Source: Rhodocyclus gracilis (GTDB lineage Bacteria; Pseudomonadota; Gammaproteobacteria; Burkholderiales; Rhodocyclaceae). From it: a DNA stretch of 64,000 nt. The notes beneath the pieces are model-generated. The model saw only the letters and a list, made by a program, of their open reading frames with translations, searched no databases and had not been told where the DNA came from. The stretch lies in the NCBI RefSeq assembly GCF_009617575.1, contig NZ_WIXJ01000001.1, positions 310,001 to 374,000 of the forward strand, written 5' to 3'. Below, one piece after another: positions 1 to 12,400 of the stretch; the stretch's first letter is position 1, and every line of letters begins with the position of its first letter. The position numbers and the translations under genes are program-made.

Positions 1-2
1 TG

Positions 3-173
3 CGCGAACTGGCCCAGCGCGCTCTGGCCCACATCGACGCGCCCAGCCACTGGCACGCCATCGCCGGCGTTGACTCGCCTCCGCACAGCGCCATCACGCA
101 GGCCGAGATTGGCGCGCTCGGCATTGACTGGTTTTCCCGCCATCTGCCGTCATCGCCCCGGCATGGGAAATAG
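3..173 (+). CDS. C-terminal end of an unknown protein (5' truncated by window edge)
   Basis: An open frame runs from the window edge to a TAG at 171-173 and gives 56 residues, ending in a helix-like stretch around LGIDWFSRHL. Codon use is typical of the surrounding genes (G/C at most third positions), which supports it as a real gene end. I do not recognise the family from this fragment. The alpha/beta hydrolases sometimes end in a similar amphipathic helix, but that is only a guess. Confidence 0.45.
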   Translation, partial: RELAQRALAHIDAPSHWHAIAGVDSPPHSAITQAEIGALGIDWFSRHLPSSPRHGK

Positions 174-407
174 TCCCCTTTGGGCAGGGCAAAAACACGC
201 AATGACAAGCCGGGCCGCGTTGTTTTTTGGCGGCGGCGCGCCTACCATGCGCTGACGCTCGCCTCCCCGCCAACGGCGCCGCCCCCGGCTCCCGCAACGC
301 GGCATGCCAGCGTTGCCAAACTACCGCACACGTGCGGGAAACCACGCCTGCGTGCCGCGTGTGCCTGCACCTGACCGTGCCAGACCGATTTTCCGGACGC
401 CACTGCA

Positions 408-620
408 ATGACGCTTACCGAAGACGACGCCTGTTTCCTCCGCTCGCGGTTGCACGCTCTGCAAGTTGAACACCGCGATCTCGACTCGGTGATCGAGCAC
501 CTGACCATCGCCCCACTGCCCGACGAACTGCTCGTTTGCCGCCTGAAAAAACGCAAGTTGCTTTTGCGCGACCGGATCGAACAACTTGAGCAAATGCTCA
601 TCCCCGACATTCCCGCCTGA
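408..620 (+). CDS. DUF465 (YdcH-like) small protein
   Basis: This is a 70-residue protein, helical throughout, with the pattern of DUF465. An N-terminal acidic helix is followed by EHRDLD at about residues 21-26, a short break, then the basic core RLKKRKLLLRDRIEQLE near the C-terminus. Family members are 60-90 residue cytosolic proteins predicted to form two-helix hairpins; their role is not established. It stands alone: 234 bases before it hold no recognisable gene, and the next gene (780-1667) is on the other strand. Confidence 0.85.
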   Translation: MTLTEDDACFLRSRLHALQVEHRDLDSVIEHLTIAPLPDELLVCRLKKRKLLLRDRIEQLEQMLIPDIPA

Positions 621-779
621 GCGCAGAAGTCACGGGGAAAACGGTGCGCCTGCCGCTGCGACGAGAAGGCGAAGCGCGCACTAGAGAGCAATACTGTTCC
701 GCCGTTTGCCCCCCACCGCCCCGCCGTCGCGCCGCTCTGCCAACTCGGCCAGCGGTCGTCAAACGTGCCGAAGAAAACC

Positions 780-1667
780 CTAGGTGGCCGGCGCCGGTTC
801 GCGTAGACGCGTCAGCACGGTCACGGCGATGAGGATGATTGCCGCTCCCAGCATCTGGCGCGTACCGACCGTTTCGCCGAGAAAGATGGCCGCCAGCAGC
901 ATCGTCACCACGGGTTCCAGCGCCGACACCGTCGACGCGTCGGCCGCGCCGAGACGGGCCATCGCCGCCAGAAAGGCGGCAATCGCCAGCGCCGTCGACA
1001 ACAGCACAATCGCCGCCACCGCCAGCCAGCCGCCGCCCGTACGCGGCCAGGCCGGCCCCTGCACGGCGACAATCGCACCATAGACCAGAGCCGCCGAGAG
1101 CATGACGACGCTGGCACCGGCAATCGGCCCACTCGCGCTGACGCGTTCGCCAACGAGGATATAGCCCGAATAAATGACGGCAGCGCCAACACCCAGCACA
1201 AAACCCAGCGGGCTGCCCGCCAGCCCGTCGCCAACAGCAAGCGCCGCACCGATAAGGGCGGCGGCGACGGCGGCCAGACGTGCCGGCGACAGACGCCGCC
1301 GCCAGAGCAGCGCCGAGAAGACCGTCACGATCGCCGGATACAGATAGAGGAGCAGCGCCGTCAGTCCGGCGGTGGCATAGCGCAGCGCGGCAAAGTAGCA
1401 GAACGCCTGTCCGACGTAGCCAATGGCGCCCATGCCGATCAGCAGCCAGAGATCGCGCCCCTGCGGCCAACGCCAGCCGCCGAGCCGGGTGATCGCAGCC
1501 ATGACGACGCCCGCCAGCGCGAAGCGCAAGAACAGCAGCGTCGACAGATCGACCCCGTCGGCATAGGCGAAGCGGGCAAAGATCGGCATTGCGCCAAAAC
1601 CGAGTACCGACAGCAGAACCAGCGCCACGCCGACGAGACGGGTGGAGCCGTGACGCGACGCGCTCAT
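780..1667 (-). CDS. EamA/DMT-family transporter
   Basis: A 295-residue inner-membrane protein with about ten hydrophobic segments arranged as two EamA repeats. The first repeat begins near the N-terminus (LLSVLGFGAMPIFARFAY) and the second near the middle (GVGAAVIYSGYILVGERV). A conserved E-P-V motif lies in the ninth segment (SALEPVVTMLLAAIFLGE). Length and repeat structure fit drug/metabolite exporters of the 10-TMS type. The substrate cannot be told from sequence. The ATG at 1667 is the natural start because the first membrane segment begins about ten residues later. It is a separate gene from the phosphate operon upstream (56 bases away, same strand). Confidence 0.88.
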   Translation of the reverse strand: MSASRHGSTRLVGVALVLLSVLGFGAMPIFARFAYADGVDLSTLLFLRFALAGVVMAAITRLGGWRWPQGRDLWLLIGMGAIGYVGQAFCYFAALRYATAGLTALLLYLYPAIVTVFSALLWRRRLSPARLAAVAAALIGAALAVGDGLAGSPLGFVLGVGAAVIYSGYILVGERVSASGPIAGASVVMLSAALVYGAIVAVQGPAWPRTGGGWLAVAAIVLLSTALAIAAFLAAMARLGAADASTVSALEPVVTMLLAAIFLGETVGTRQMLGAAIILIAVTVLTRLREPAPAT

Positions 1668-1722
1668 GAGCGCGAGCGCGGCAGACGCCGCCTCAGCTGC
1701 CTGCCGCCGTCGCGCCGCGTAC

Positions 1723-2733
1723 TCAGAAGAAGAACCTGCCGAGATACCAGAACACGGCCGCCATCAGTGCGCTACAGGGAATGGTGAGAATCCATGCCCA
1801 GACGATGGTGCCGGCAATGCCCCAGCGCACCGCCGACAGCTTGCGCGTCGCGCCGACGCCGACAATGGCGCCGGTGATGGTGTGCGTGGTCGAGACGGGA
1901 ATACCGAGCGCGGTGGCGAAGAACAGCGTCGCGGCGCCGCCCGTCTGCGCACAGAAGCCGCCGACCGGCCGCAGACGCGTGATCTTCTGGCCCATCAGCT
2001 TGATGATGCGCCAGCCACCGAACGCCGTTCCCAGACCAATCGAGGTATAGCAGGCGATGATCACCCACACCGGCGGCGAACTCGGATCGTTCCCGCTCAT
2101 GCCGGCGGCGATGAGCAGCATCCAGATGATGCCGATCGTCTTCTGCGCGTCGTTACCGCCGTGGCCGAGGGCATACGCCGAGGCCGAGATCAGCTGCAAA
2201 CGCCGCGACCATTTGTCGACCCGGCGCGGCGTGCTCGTGCGGAATAGCCACGAGACGAGAATCATCATCAGCGTACCGAGCACCATGCCGAGCAAGGGCG
2301 AGATGAAGATGAAAGCCACCGTCTTCAGCACGCCCGCCGTCACCAGCGCCCCCGGCCCGGCCTTGACCAGCGCGGCGCCGATCAGACCACCGATCAGCGC
2401 ATGCGAGGACGAAGACGGAATGCCGTAGTACCAAGTGATGAAATTCCACAGAATGGCGCCGACCAGTGCACCGAAAACGACCGTCTGATCGATGATCGAC
2501 GGATCGATGGTGCCCTTGCCGACAGTCGCAGCGACGTTGAGGTGAAAAATGAAGATGGCGACGATGTTGCAGAAGGCCGCCATCATGACCGCCGTGTGCG
2601 GCTTCAGAACCCGCGTCGACACCACCGTCGCAATCGCATTGGCGGCATCGTGAAAGCCGTTCATGAAGTCGAAGGCGAGCGCCAATACGACGAGAAAGGC
2701 TACGGCGCCAAAGCCGATATTTACCGATTCCAT
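1723..2733 (-). CDS. pit: PiT-family inorganic phosphate transporter
   Basis: A 336-residue inner-membrane permease of the PiT (PHO-4) family, which imports phosphate with a cation or as a metal-phosphate complex. The two family signature regions are visible. The N-terminal copy contains FMNGFHDAANAIATVVSTR; the C-terminal copy contains GHGGNDAQKTIGII. Between them is a hydrophilic loop with a basic patch (RTSTPRRVDKWSRR). The length matches short bacterial PiT proteins rather than the roughly 500-residue E. coli PitA. It starts 12 bases after the stop of the DUF47 gene, and that pairing is common in bacteria, so the two are very probably co-transcribed and act together. Confidence 0.95.
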   Translation of the reverse strand: MESVNIGFGAVAFLVVLALAFDFMNGFHDAANAIATVVSTRVLKPHTAVMMAAFCNIVAIFIFHLNVAATVGKGTIDPSIIDQTVVFGALVGAILWNFITWYYGIPSSSSHALIGGLIGAALVKAGPGALVTAGVLKTVAFIFISPLLGMVLGTLMMILVSWLFRTSTPRRVDKWSRRLQLISASAYALGHGGNDAQKTIGIIWMLLIAAGMSGNDPSSPPVWVIIACYTSIGLGTAFGGWRIIKLMGQKITRLRPVGGFCAQTGGAATLFFATALGIPVSTTHTITGAIVGVGATRKLSAVRWGIAGTIVWAWILTIPCSALMAAVFWYLGRFFF

Positions 2734-2745
2734 GCGTGATGCCGG

Positions 2746-3384
2746 TCAGGAGTTTTCGAGGACGATGCCTTCGATGATGTTCGCCGCATCCTCGCAGCGA
2801 TCCGTCACCGTCTCGAGCAACTCGTAGATGGCCTTCAGCTTGATCAACTGACGCACATCCGGCTCGTCGCGGAAAAGGCGCGACATGGCGCCGCGCATGA
2901 CACGATCGGCGTCGGATTCGAGCCGGTCGATCTCCTCACAGGTCTTGAGAATCGCCGTGCCGTTGTCCATCGACGGCAGCAGGCTGACGGCGTAGCGCAC
3001 GCGATCACAGCTGGAGACGATGATCTCGGCGAGGTGCGTGGCTTCCGGCGTCGTCCGCCGGATGTCGTAGAGCGTCAGCACCTGGCCGGCGTTCTTGACG
3101 AGATCGAGGATGTCGTCGAGACAGTTGATCAGCTTGTGGATCTCGTCCCGGTCGAGCGGCGTGATGAAGGTCTTGTGCAACAAGGCCATCGTCTCGTGGG
3201 TGATGCGGTCGGCGCGATTTTCTGCCGCGTCGATCAATTCGAAGTGCTTGGCCGCTTCGCCATCGGCCTTGTTGAGCGAGGCCAGCAAGGCCACCAACGC
3301 TTGCGCGCCGAGCATGATCTGGTCAGCGTGCGCGTTGAAAAGATCAAAGAACTTCCCCTCTTGGGGCAACAAACGTCCGAACAT
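2746..3384 (-). CDS. DUF47 family protein (PhoU-like partner of PiT)
   Basis: A 212-residue cytosolic all-helical protein of the DUF47 / TIGR00153 family, distantly related to PhoU. Visible features are the N-terminal MFGRLLPQEGKFFDLFN, the acidic-metal-site type helices (HFELIDAAENRADRITHE) and LDDILDLVKNAG in the middle. Members usually lie beside a PiT transporter and are thought to modulate phosphate transport. Here the gene is first in the pair, with its stop 12 bases before the transporter's ATG. No Pho box was recognised upstream. Confidence 0.93.
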   Translation of the reverse strand: MFGRLLPQEGKFFDLFNAHADQIMLGAQALVALLASLNKADGEAAKHFELIDAAENRADRITHETMALLHKTFITPLDRDEIHKLINCLDDILDLVKNAGQVLTLYDIRRTTPEATHLAEIIVSSCDRVRYAVSLLPSMDNGTAILKTCEEIDRLESDADRVMRGAMSRLFRDEPDVRQLIKLKAIYELLETVTDRCEDAANIIEGIVLENS

Positions 3385-3485
3385 GGATTTACTTCAAGAA
3401 TTTTACCGGCGCGAGTTTATCACCGCCGGGCACACGCCGATGAGACGCCGTCCAAATTGCAAAGCGCCGGCACGCAGAATCGGCC

Positions 3486-6400
3486 TCAGCGTTGCAGCGT
3501 AACGACACCCCGGCGCACCCGAACCTCGACGCAATGCTCCCGCCCGTCGTCGCACAGCGCTACGTTCCGCGTCGCCAGCACGGCCCCATCGAGGCGAATT
3601 TCCTCGACCCACGCCTCTGCGTGCTGCGTTTCTTCCTGCCGTGCTTCTTCGCGGCGATCCTCTTCGACCTGCGTATCCTCAACCGACGCATCCGCGACCG
3701 GCCGCGAGACTGGCCGCGCGACCGGCGCAGCGGCGGCCCCGTCGAGCGCGGGTGCGGCCTCGCTCTGCTGCGTCACCTGCACCCAGTACGTCGCCGTACC
3801 AAAGCGGTAAGAGACGCTGAACGAGGGCCAGTCGGCGGGCAGGCACGGGGCGATGTGCAGAACATCGCCGAGTCGCCGCACGCCGAGCAGCGACTCGGTG
3901 ATCAGCCGATACAGCCAGCCCGCCGACCCGGTGTACCAGCTCCAGCCGGCGCGTCCGACATGCGGCTCGGCAGCGTAGACATCGGCGGCGACGACGTACG
4001 GCTCGGCCTTGTAACGCGCCACCGCGCCCGGCGTCAGCGCGTGGTTGACCGGGTTGATGAAGTGCAGCAATTCCCAGGCGCGTTCGCCGTCGCCCAGCGC
4101 GGCGAACGCCATTGCCGCCCAGATCGCGCCGTGCGTGTACTGGCCGCCATTTTCGCGCACGCCCGGCACGTAGCCACGAATGTAGCCGGGGTCGAGCGCC
4201 GAACTGTCGAAGGGCGGATCGAGCAGCAGGATCAGGCCATCGTGACGCCGCACGAGATGCTCATCGACCGCCTGCATCGCCTGCCGTGCACGGCGGCGGG
4301 ACAGTGCCGAGACGCCGGGCGCAGCGGCGGCCCCCTCCGCCCAGGCTCCCGGCGCGCCTGTCGCCGCCGGATTGAACGGCGAGAGCGCCGAGAGCACCGA
4401 CCAGCTTTGCGCGATCGAATCGATGCGGCATTCGACGTTCGTCGCCGAACCAAGCGGTGTGCCGTCGTCGAAGTAGGCGCGGCGGTACCACTGGCCGTCC
4501 CAGGCATTCTGTTCGAGACTGTCGCGCAAACGTGCGCCATCGCTGCGGCATTCGTCGGCGACGCGGGTATCGCCGCGCCTGTCGGCGAGTTGCGCGAAAC
4601 CGGCCAGCACGTAGCAGAGGAAGAAGCCGAGCCAGACGCTCTCGCCCTTGCCGTGTATGCCGACACGATTCATGCCGTCGTTCCAGTCGCCCGACCCCAT
4701 CAGCGGCAGGCCATGCGCACCCAGTCGCACACCGTGGCGGATGGCGCGCAGGCAATGCTCGTAGAGACTGGCGACCTCCGCCGAGCGCCCCGGCAGATCG
4801 TAGTAGGAATCATCGTCCGGATTGACCGACCGCCCCTCGAGAAAGCCGACCGCCTCATCGAGGATGGCGCCATCGCCCGAGCCTTCGACGTAGCGGCAGA
4901 CCGCCAGCGGCAGCCAGAGAAAATCATCGGAGCAATGCGTGCGCACGCCGCGCCCGGCCGGCGGATGCCACCAGTGCTGCACGTCACCTTCCTGGAACTG
5001 GCGGCTGGCGCAGAGCAGAAGATGCTGGCGCACGCGAGGCGGATCGGCATCGATCAGCGCCATCACGTCCTGCAACTGGTCGCGAAAGCCAAACGCCCCG
5101 CCCGACTGGTAATAGCCGGAACGCGCCCAGACACGGCAGGCGAGCGTCTGGTAGAGCAGCCAGCCATTGGCCAGCACGTCGACCGATGGCTCCGGCGTCT
5201 CGATGCGCATGACGCCAAGCGTCTGCCGCCAGAAGCGGGCAACCGCCTCGCGCGCCGCATCGGCGGCCGCCGCGCCGCGAAAACGGCGCACGAGGACACG
5301 AGCTTCGTCGGCGCTGCTGGCGACCCCGAGGCGAAAGATGAATGTGCGCTCCTGCCCCGCCGGCAGCTCGAAAACAAGCTGCAAGGCGGCGCACGGATCG
5401 AGGCCGGCACCCACACGCCCAGACAGACGCGAACGATGCAGCGCCGCCGGATCGCGCAAGGAACCATTGCGACCGATGAATTCGCGCCGGTCACCCGACA
5501 CCGTGCGCACCGGCGCGTCGACATCGAAAAACGCCACCAGCCCGGCGAATTCCGGATTGAAGGGATTGCCCGCCAGCACGGCGCCGGTATCGGTGTCGAG
5601 AAACGTGCTGATGTGCATGGCCGACTTGCCGCGCACGTCGCCGAGTACCCATTCGACGTAGCCCGTTGCCGACAGGCGGCGCGGCCGCCCCGACACGTTG
5701 CGTACGCGCAGCGCCGAAAACTTGACGCCGGCATCGATTGCCACGAAGACCAACAGTTCCGAGTCGATGCCGTCGACGCAGGTAGCAAAGACGCTGTAGC
5801 CAAAGCCGTGGCGCACGCGATAGGCGGCCGGCCCCGCCGCCGGCAGCGGCGTTGGCGACCAGAACTGGCCGCTTTCCTCGTCGCGCAAATACAGCGCCTC
5901 GCCGCTGCTATCGCCGACCGGATCGTTGTCCCAGGGCGTCAGACGGTACTCGTGCGCATTTTCGCCAAAGGTATAGGCACTGCCGCTCTCCGAGATCACC
6001 GTGCCGAAATCCGGGTTGGCGATGACGTTCGCCCAAGGCATGGGCGTCGTCTGCCCTGGCGGCAAGGCGATGCGGTATTCGCGGCCATCGGGCGAAAAGC
6101 CCCCCAGACCGTTGCAGAGAATGAGCGCGGCAGCCTCCCCGGTCACTGGCGGCGGCGCATACTCGCCCGCCCCGCTCACGGTGAGCGCGCGCGTCGCCAC
6201 AAAACGCGGTGGCAGCGGCAAGGTGCTTGTGCGATGGTCGAGCTGCTCGGCCAGCGTGCCCCGGTGGTCGCAGATGACGGCGCGCGCCACCGAGTGCAAC
6301 AGCAGTCGGTCTTCGCTGGAAATGTGCTCGGCAGAGCGCGCAAAAATGCCGCCGGGACGGTCGATGACACTCGCCTCCATGCCTGATGCGATCATGCCCA

Positions 6401-9400
6401 TGATCTGATCTTGCAGGCGCTGCCGATAGCCGGCGTGATCCTCGTTCCAGATCACCAGATCGACGACCAGCCCTTTCAGGCGCCAGTAGGCGTGCGCCTG
6501 CACCAGCTGGCGGACCAGCTCGATATTGGCCGCATCGCCGATCTGCAACAGCACGATGGGCAGATCGCCGGAAATGGCGTAGCTCCACAACCCCGATTGC
6601 CCGCGGCGATTCTTGATCAGGACGGCGGCGTCGGCCCGTAGCGCGGGACCGGCGTAGACGATCGCGCTGGCGAGGCGCGTATAGAGCACGGCGTCCGCCT
6701 CGCTGGCGTTGAGCTGCCAGAGGACCGCCTGACTGTGCGTCCACGTGAGATCGAAGACGCGGTCGGCGAGGTGCCGATCCTGATATTTCTCGATCAGGCA
6801 CAAGGCCTGCGCGCGCGACTCGGCGACACCGAAGACGAGATCGATGGTCGCCGTCTGCTCGGGATCGAGGCGGAGGCGATGCCGGATGGCGACCACCGGG
6901 TCGAGCACCGAACCGGCGCTGCCCGAGAGCGGCGCCGCGCTGTCCATCGCCAGCGGACGCTCGGCGCTGCGCCCACGACCGATAAAGCGGGCGCGGTCGG
7001 TTTCGTAGGACGCCTCGTCGCAATCGGCGCCGTGCACGGCCACCAGATGCAGCATCCACGGCGGCTGTTCTTCGCGCGCACGCGGCCGCCGGGTGCAGAC
7101 GATGGCGCGATGCTCGGGGACAATCTCGGTCTGCACAAAGAGATTGCTGAACGCCGGATGCAGAAAATCCGAGGCCGGCGAGGCCAGTACCACCTCGCTG
7201 TAGCTCGTCACCTCGATTTCGCGGTGCTTGCGCGAGCGGTTGGTGACGCGCACGCGTCGCAACTCGATATCGTCCTCCGGCGAGACGACGATATCGGTAT
7301 GCGTCTCGAAATCGCCACTACCCAAGGCGACGGCGTCGTGGCGGCGAAACTCCGCCCGCCCTTCCGAAAACACCGCCGTCGCGCTGGCGCACGGCTGGAG
7401 CACCGGTTGGTGCGTAGTCGACCAGAGCGCGCCGAGAGTGTCGCCGCTTATCTCGCGCAGGTAGCAAAAGCTGCCCCAATGATCGCGTGTACCATCCTCG
7501 CGCCAGCGGCTGACCGCGAGATCGCGCCACCGGCTGTAGCCGCCGCCGGCCTGACTGATCATGACGTGATAGCGGCCATTCGACAGCAACTGCACTTCCG
7601 GCGCCGGCGTCTCGGGCGAGGTGAACACGCGCAAGGCGGGCTGCGCCGATACCGGCATCGAGCGCGCTTCCGACAGATGCAGGATCGGCGAAAACAGCGC
7701 GGTGGCTTTCGGAATGCGTTCCTGCAAGAGCAACATGACGGCCTGAAAGCGCCGGTCGGACTCGAAGCGTCGCTGCATTGGCCGTTGCAGCACCTGATAG
7801 GCGAGCGCCAGCAGACTCATGCCCTGATGGTGCGCCATGAACGAGCGGACGACCACCCGCGACTGGCCGCGCCGCTGCCGCGCCGGTGTGTAATCGATGG
7901 CTTCGAAAAAGCCGAAGCGGCCAAGAAATCCTTCACTGGAGAGCCGCTGCAAATTCAGGCACGCCGCCTCCGGCGCCACCATCAAGGCCAGCGCCGAGGC
8001 GTAGGGCGCGATGACGAGGTCTTCTGCCAGCCCGCGCTTCAAACCCAGCCCCGGCACGCCGAAGGCGCGGTACTGGTAGTTGAGGTGCATGTCGACGGTG
8101 TTGTAGCCCGACTCCGACATGCCCCAGGGCACGCCGCGCCGTACGCCGTAGTCGATCTGCCGCGCCACGGCGGCCTTGCAGGTCTGGTCGAGCAAGGTGT
8201 TGTCGTACGTCGGCATGACCAGCAGCGGCATCAGGTATTCAAACATCGAGCCGCTCCACGAAAGCAGCACCGGCTCACCGGAAGTGCCGGCCAGAAGACG
8301 CCCCAGCGCAAACCAGTTCTCCTGCGGCAGCGTGCCCTGCGCGATGGCGACGAAGCTGCACAGACGCGCCTCGGAGGCCAGAAGGTCGTAATAGCTTTTG
8401 TCCGCCCGATGCTCGTCGACGTTGTAGCCGATGCTGAGCAGGTGCCGCGTCGTGTCGTAGAGAAAGTCGTAGTCGATGCTTGCCAGTTCGCCGGCGTGTC
8501 GCACCAGCGCATCGAGGCGGCCCATGCGTTCGCGCGCGCGGGCGCTCGCCAAGACGAGGAGCCCTTCCAGATCGGCGAGCCAGACACGCTGCGCCGATGT
8601 CAGCGTCGACGCGGCGAGATGTTGGGCCATGCGCGGCCCCAGACGGGCATCGAGCGTCGCCAGTGTGCGCAGGCTCGGCGCCGTATCGAGCAGGTTGCCG
8701 GCGGACGCTGGCGAGTGCCCGGCCGGGTGGGGAGCGCTGCCGATGGCGCTCGCCGTCTCGCCCGTACCAGCGTCGGCGCCGCTAACGATATCGACCAATA
8801 CCGCGTCCAGCCCCTCCGGTTCGGGCGGCAGCGCGAGCCAGGGGGCGAGCCAGTCGAGTTCCGCCAGGGCTTCGCTCAGTTGCCGCAACAGCGCCTGCGC
8901 CCAGGCGACCGTCTCGTCGCCGGCCAGCGTGGCGCCACCGCCGGCCTGCCGCGCGAGTGCAAGGACAAGCAGTTCGTCGGCATGCGCGGCGAGCGTCTGC
9001 AATTCGTGGCGCAGCCGGGGCAAGGACTGTGGCCGGATGAGCGCCGCCGCGATAGCGCCAAGCAAGGACTGGCGCACGGCATGCAGACAGGCGGCGGCTC
9101 GCCCACCGACGCCAGACAAGGAATCAGCGAGGATTTCGCTCGTATCGAGCAGGCCCGCCAGGAGCGCCGGCGAGACGATGGGGTCATCCGCCAAGGCCAG
9201 CAGCCCCGCGCGCAGGGTCAGGAGGTGGCCGGCCAAGTTACCGCTATCGACCGTCGAGATATAGCGCGGTTGCAGGGCTTGCAGCGTCTGCGTGTTGTAC
9301 CAGTTGAAGAAATGCCCGCGATAGCGCTCCAGCGCGTCGAGCGTTTGCAGGGTGTTGCCAGTGCGCTGAAGCAACGGGCCGGCAGCGAGGTAGCCAAAAT

Positions 9401-12400
9401 CGTAGGCGGCGAGATTGGCGAGCAGCGCCAGACCGATGTTGGTCGGCGAGGTGCGGTGGGCAATCGAGGCGACGCGATACTCCTGAAAGTTATCGGGCGG
9501 CAGCCAGTGATCGTCCTCGCCGACGAAATTTTCGAAAAACGCCCAGGTACGCCGCGCCAGCGCGCGCAAAAACAGCGTCTGCGCTGGATTGAGCGGCGTT
9601 TCGCGCCGCCCGAGCGGACGACTGATCCAGCTCGCGAGGAGCGGAGCGGTGAGCCAGGCCAGCAAAACCGGCGCCGCGACAAACAGGGCGAAAGGTGCCC
9701 AGCGCAATAACGCCGCCGCCGTAGCGAACGCGAGCAGCGGCGACACCGCCATGGCGCAATAAGTGCGGCGCAGTTCGCCTGCCCGCGTGCGCGGCCCGCC
9801 CGCTTCCGGCGTGCCGGAAGGCGTCCATTCCAGTACGCGGCGGTGCGACACCTGCGTCCGCCACAGCGAACGCAGGATGGCGTCAACGCTGAAATACGCC
9901 TCGAACGGCCAGCAGGCGATCTCGAAGCCCAGTTGCAGAAGGCGCCGCGACGCCGCCCGCGAAACGCCAGCCAGATGCTGGCGCAGCAGAACTTCGTGCG
10001 GCTTCTGCAGGACTTCGACGCACACCGCCAGCACGGCCGGCAGGAGCACGACGGCGAGCAGCGAGACGGCCCACAGCAGCGGCGCCGGTAGCAAGCCCCA
10101 ACCCAGCACCAGCAGCAGCGTCAGCGACAGCGACACGAGGCTGCGCCGCAGGTTGTCGAACAGCTTCCAGCGCGACAGGACGGAGAGCGGATTACGGCCC
10201 GCCTCCTCGGCGCCGCTCTGGGGCGGCGGCTCCGGATCGTCGGCACTGTTCGCCACCGCTTCCGCGGCGGTAGGCAGGGCGCGCGGAGCCGAGGGAACAC
10301 CGGGCGAGTGAGTTACCTGCGGCACAGGCGGTGTGCCACGCACCGGTACGCGCGGCCACAGCCAGCCGGTCAGTTGCCAGTCGCCGCGTATCCAGCGATG
10401 ACGGCGGCGCACATCCGTGGCGTAGCGTGCCGGGAAGTCCTCGTACAGCTCTACATCGCTGAGCAGGCCGGCGCGCGCGTAGCAGCCTTCGAGCAGATCG
10501 TGACTGAGCACGCGGTTTTCCGGCAGACGACCGCCCAGCACCGTCTCGAAGGCATCGACGTCGTAGATGCCCTTGCCGATGAAGGAACCCTCGCCAAAGA
10601 CATCCTGATAGACGTCGGAAACGGCGCGGGTATACGGATCGATGCCCGGCTCGCCGCCATACAGACGGGCATAACGCGAGCGGTTCGTTCCCGGCAGACT
10701 GACGGCGACGCGCGGTTGCAGGATGCCGTAGCCGGCGACGACGCGCCGCCGCGCCGGATCGAGGCGCGGACGATTGAGCGGATGCGCCATGGCGCCGACG
10801 AACTGGCGGGCGGCATCGCGCGGCAGTTGCGTGTCGGTATCGAGCGTGATGACGTAGCGAATCTGCGACAGCCGCCGCGTGTCGCCCACCACCTGCGCAA
10901 AACGCGAGGCCGGCGCGGCGCGGCGCGCATCCAGCACCGTGGCGGGAGGCACCGCCCGCAGCAAGGCATTGAGATCGGCGATCTTGCCGCGCTTGCGCTC
11001 GTAGCCCATCCACAGACGCTCGTGCGGATTCCATTGGCGCGGGCGGTGAAACAGAAAAAACAGGTCGTGGCGCCCGGCCGGGCCGGCACCGCCGTATTTC
11101 TCGTTCAACTCTTCGATACGCCGCCGCGCCAGCGAGACGAGTGCCGCGTCGTCGGGCAGGGTTTCCTGCGACGCATCGCAAAAATCGGTGAGCAGAGCGA
11201 AATGCAACCGCTCGTCGCGGTTGGCGAGGTAGCGCACTTCGAGCGCCTCGACCAGCTCCTCGATGGCGGCGGCGCCAGACAGCAGCGTCGGCACGACGAC
11301 CAGCGTCCGCGCGGCATCGGGAATGCCGCTCGAAAAATCGAGTTTCGGCAGCGCACGCGCCTCGACCAGCAAGGTCGCCAGCCAGTTGACCAGCGCCACC
11401 GCCCACTGGCTGGCCGCCAGCACACAGAGCACGGCGAGCAGCGGCCACAACCAGTCCATCAGCAGCGGAGGCAACAGCGCCGGGGCGGAAAGCCCGCGCC
11501 ATTGGGCGATGAGCAAAGCACTACCGCCCGCCGTCAACGCCGCGATGGCGCCCAGATAGCTCGTCAGCGCGTGACGACGCGCCAGACGGCACAACTGCTC
11601 ACGCGCCGAAAAATGCACTCCGGCAACGCGCTCCAGCGCCGGTAGGCCGGCGTCGAGCAGGTAATAGCCAACGTGCGCCGCCGGCGACGCGGCCGAGCGG
11701 GATTCTGCGGCGCGGGCCAGCGCGACGACGGCCTGTGCCACCTCGCTTTCGTCAAGCCGGCTTTTGCGCGCGATGCGCTCGGTGGCATGCCGGTACTGGT
11801 CGCGCGTCGCAAAATCCATATGCGCGTAGACGCCCGCCGGGTCGCCGCGCAAGGTGCGTTCAACGACGCTCAAGGTCTCGACGAAATCCCGCCAATCCAT
11901 ATCGGCCAGCACGCGCAAGCTGCCGATGCTGTTGCTGATCGACACCTGATCGGCCGCTTGTTGCTGGTTTTCGGTCTGCACCATCGGCTCGATGCCAAGC
12001 CCCGTTTCGCACAGGCGCTGCTCGATCCAGGTGAGAGGCAGGGCGAGCGCCGGCCCGCGTCCTTTCAGGCGGCGCGCCAGCTCGGCCACAAACGCGCTGC
12101 TCATCGGCGGCGCCGAATGCGCCATTTCGGCGATGACGAGAATCAGGCTTTTCGGGTCGTTCTCGGCGGCATCCGTCATGCGATCCGCCCAGCCGTCGGC
12201 GAGGTTGCGCTCCAGCCAGCCCGCCGACAGGCGCACGCTGACGCGGCGCAGGTTTTCAATCAGCGCCAGCCGCAGCATGATCGGAATGGCCCACAGTTCG
12301 CCGAGCTTGAGCGCCGTCACACTCTGATAGGCGGCGACGAAACGAATCAGCGTTTCGCTATCGACGCGCCCGTCGCCATGCGCGACGGTTTCCAGCGCCA

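Noticed and set aside
3492-9710. Very long open frames (up to about 990 codons) on the plus strand opposite the glucan synthase gene
   Set aside because: They are antisense shadows of a GC-rich gene: rich in Arg and Ala, no domain, no ribosome site, and the minus-strand frame has clear enzyme motifs throughout.
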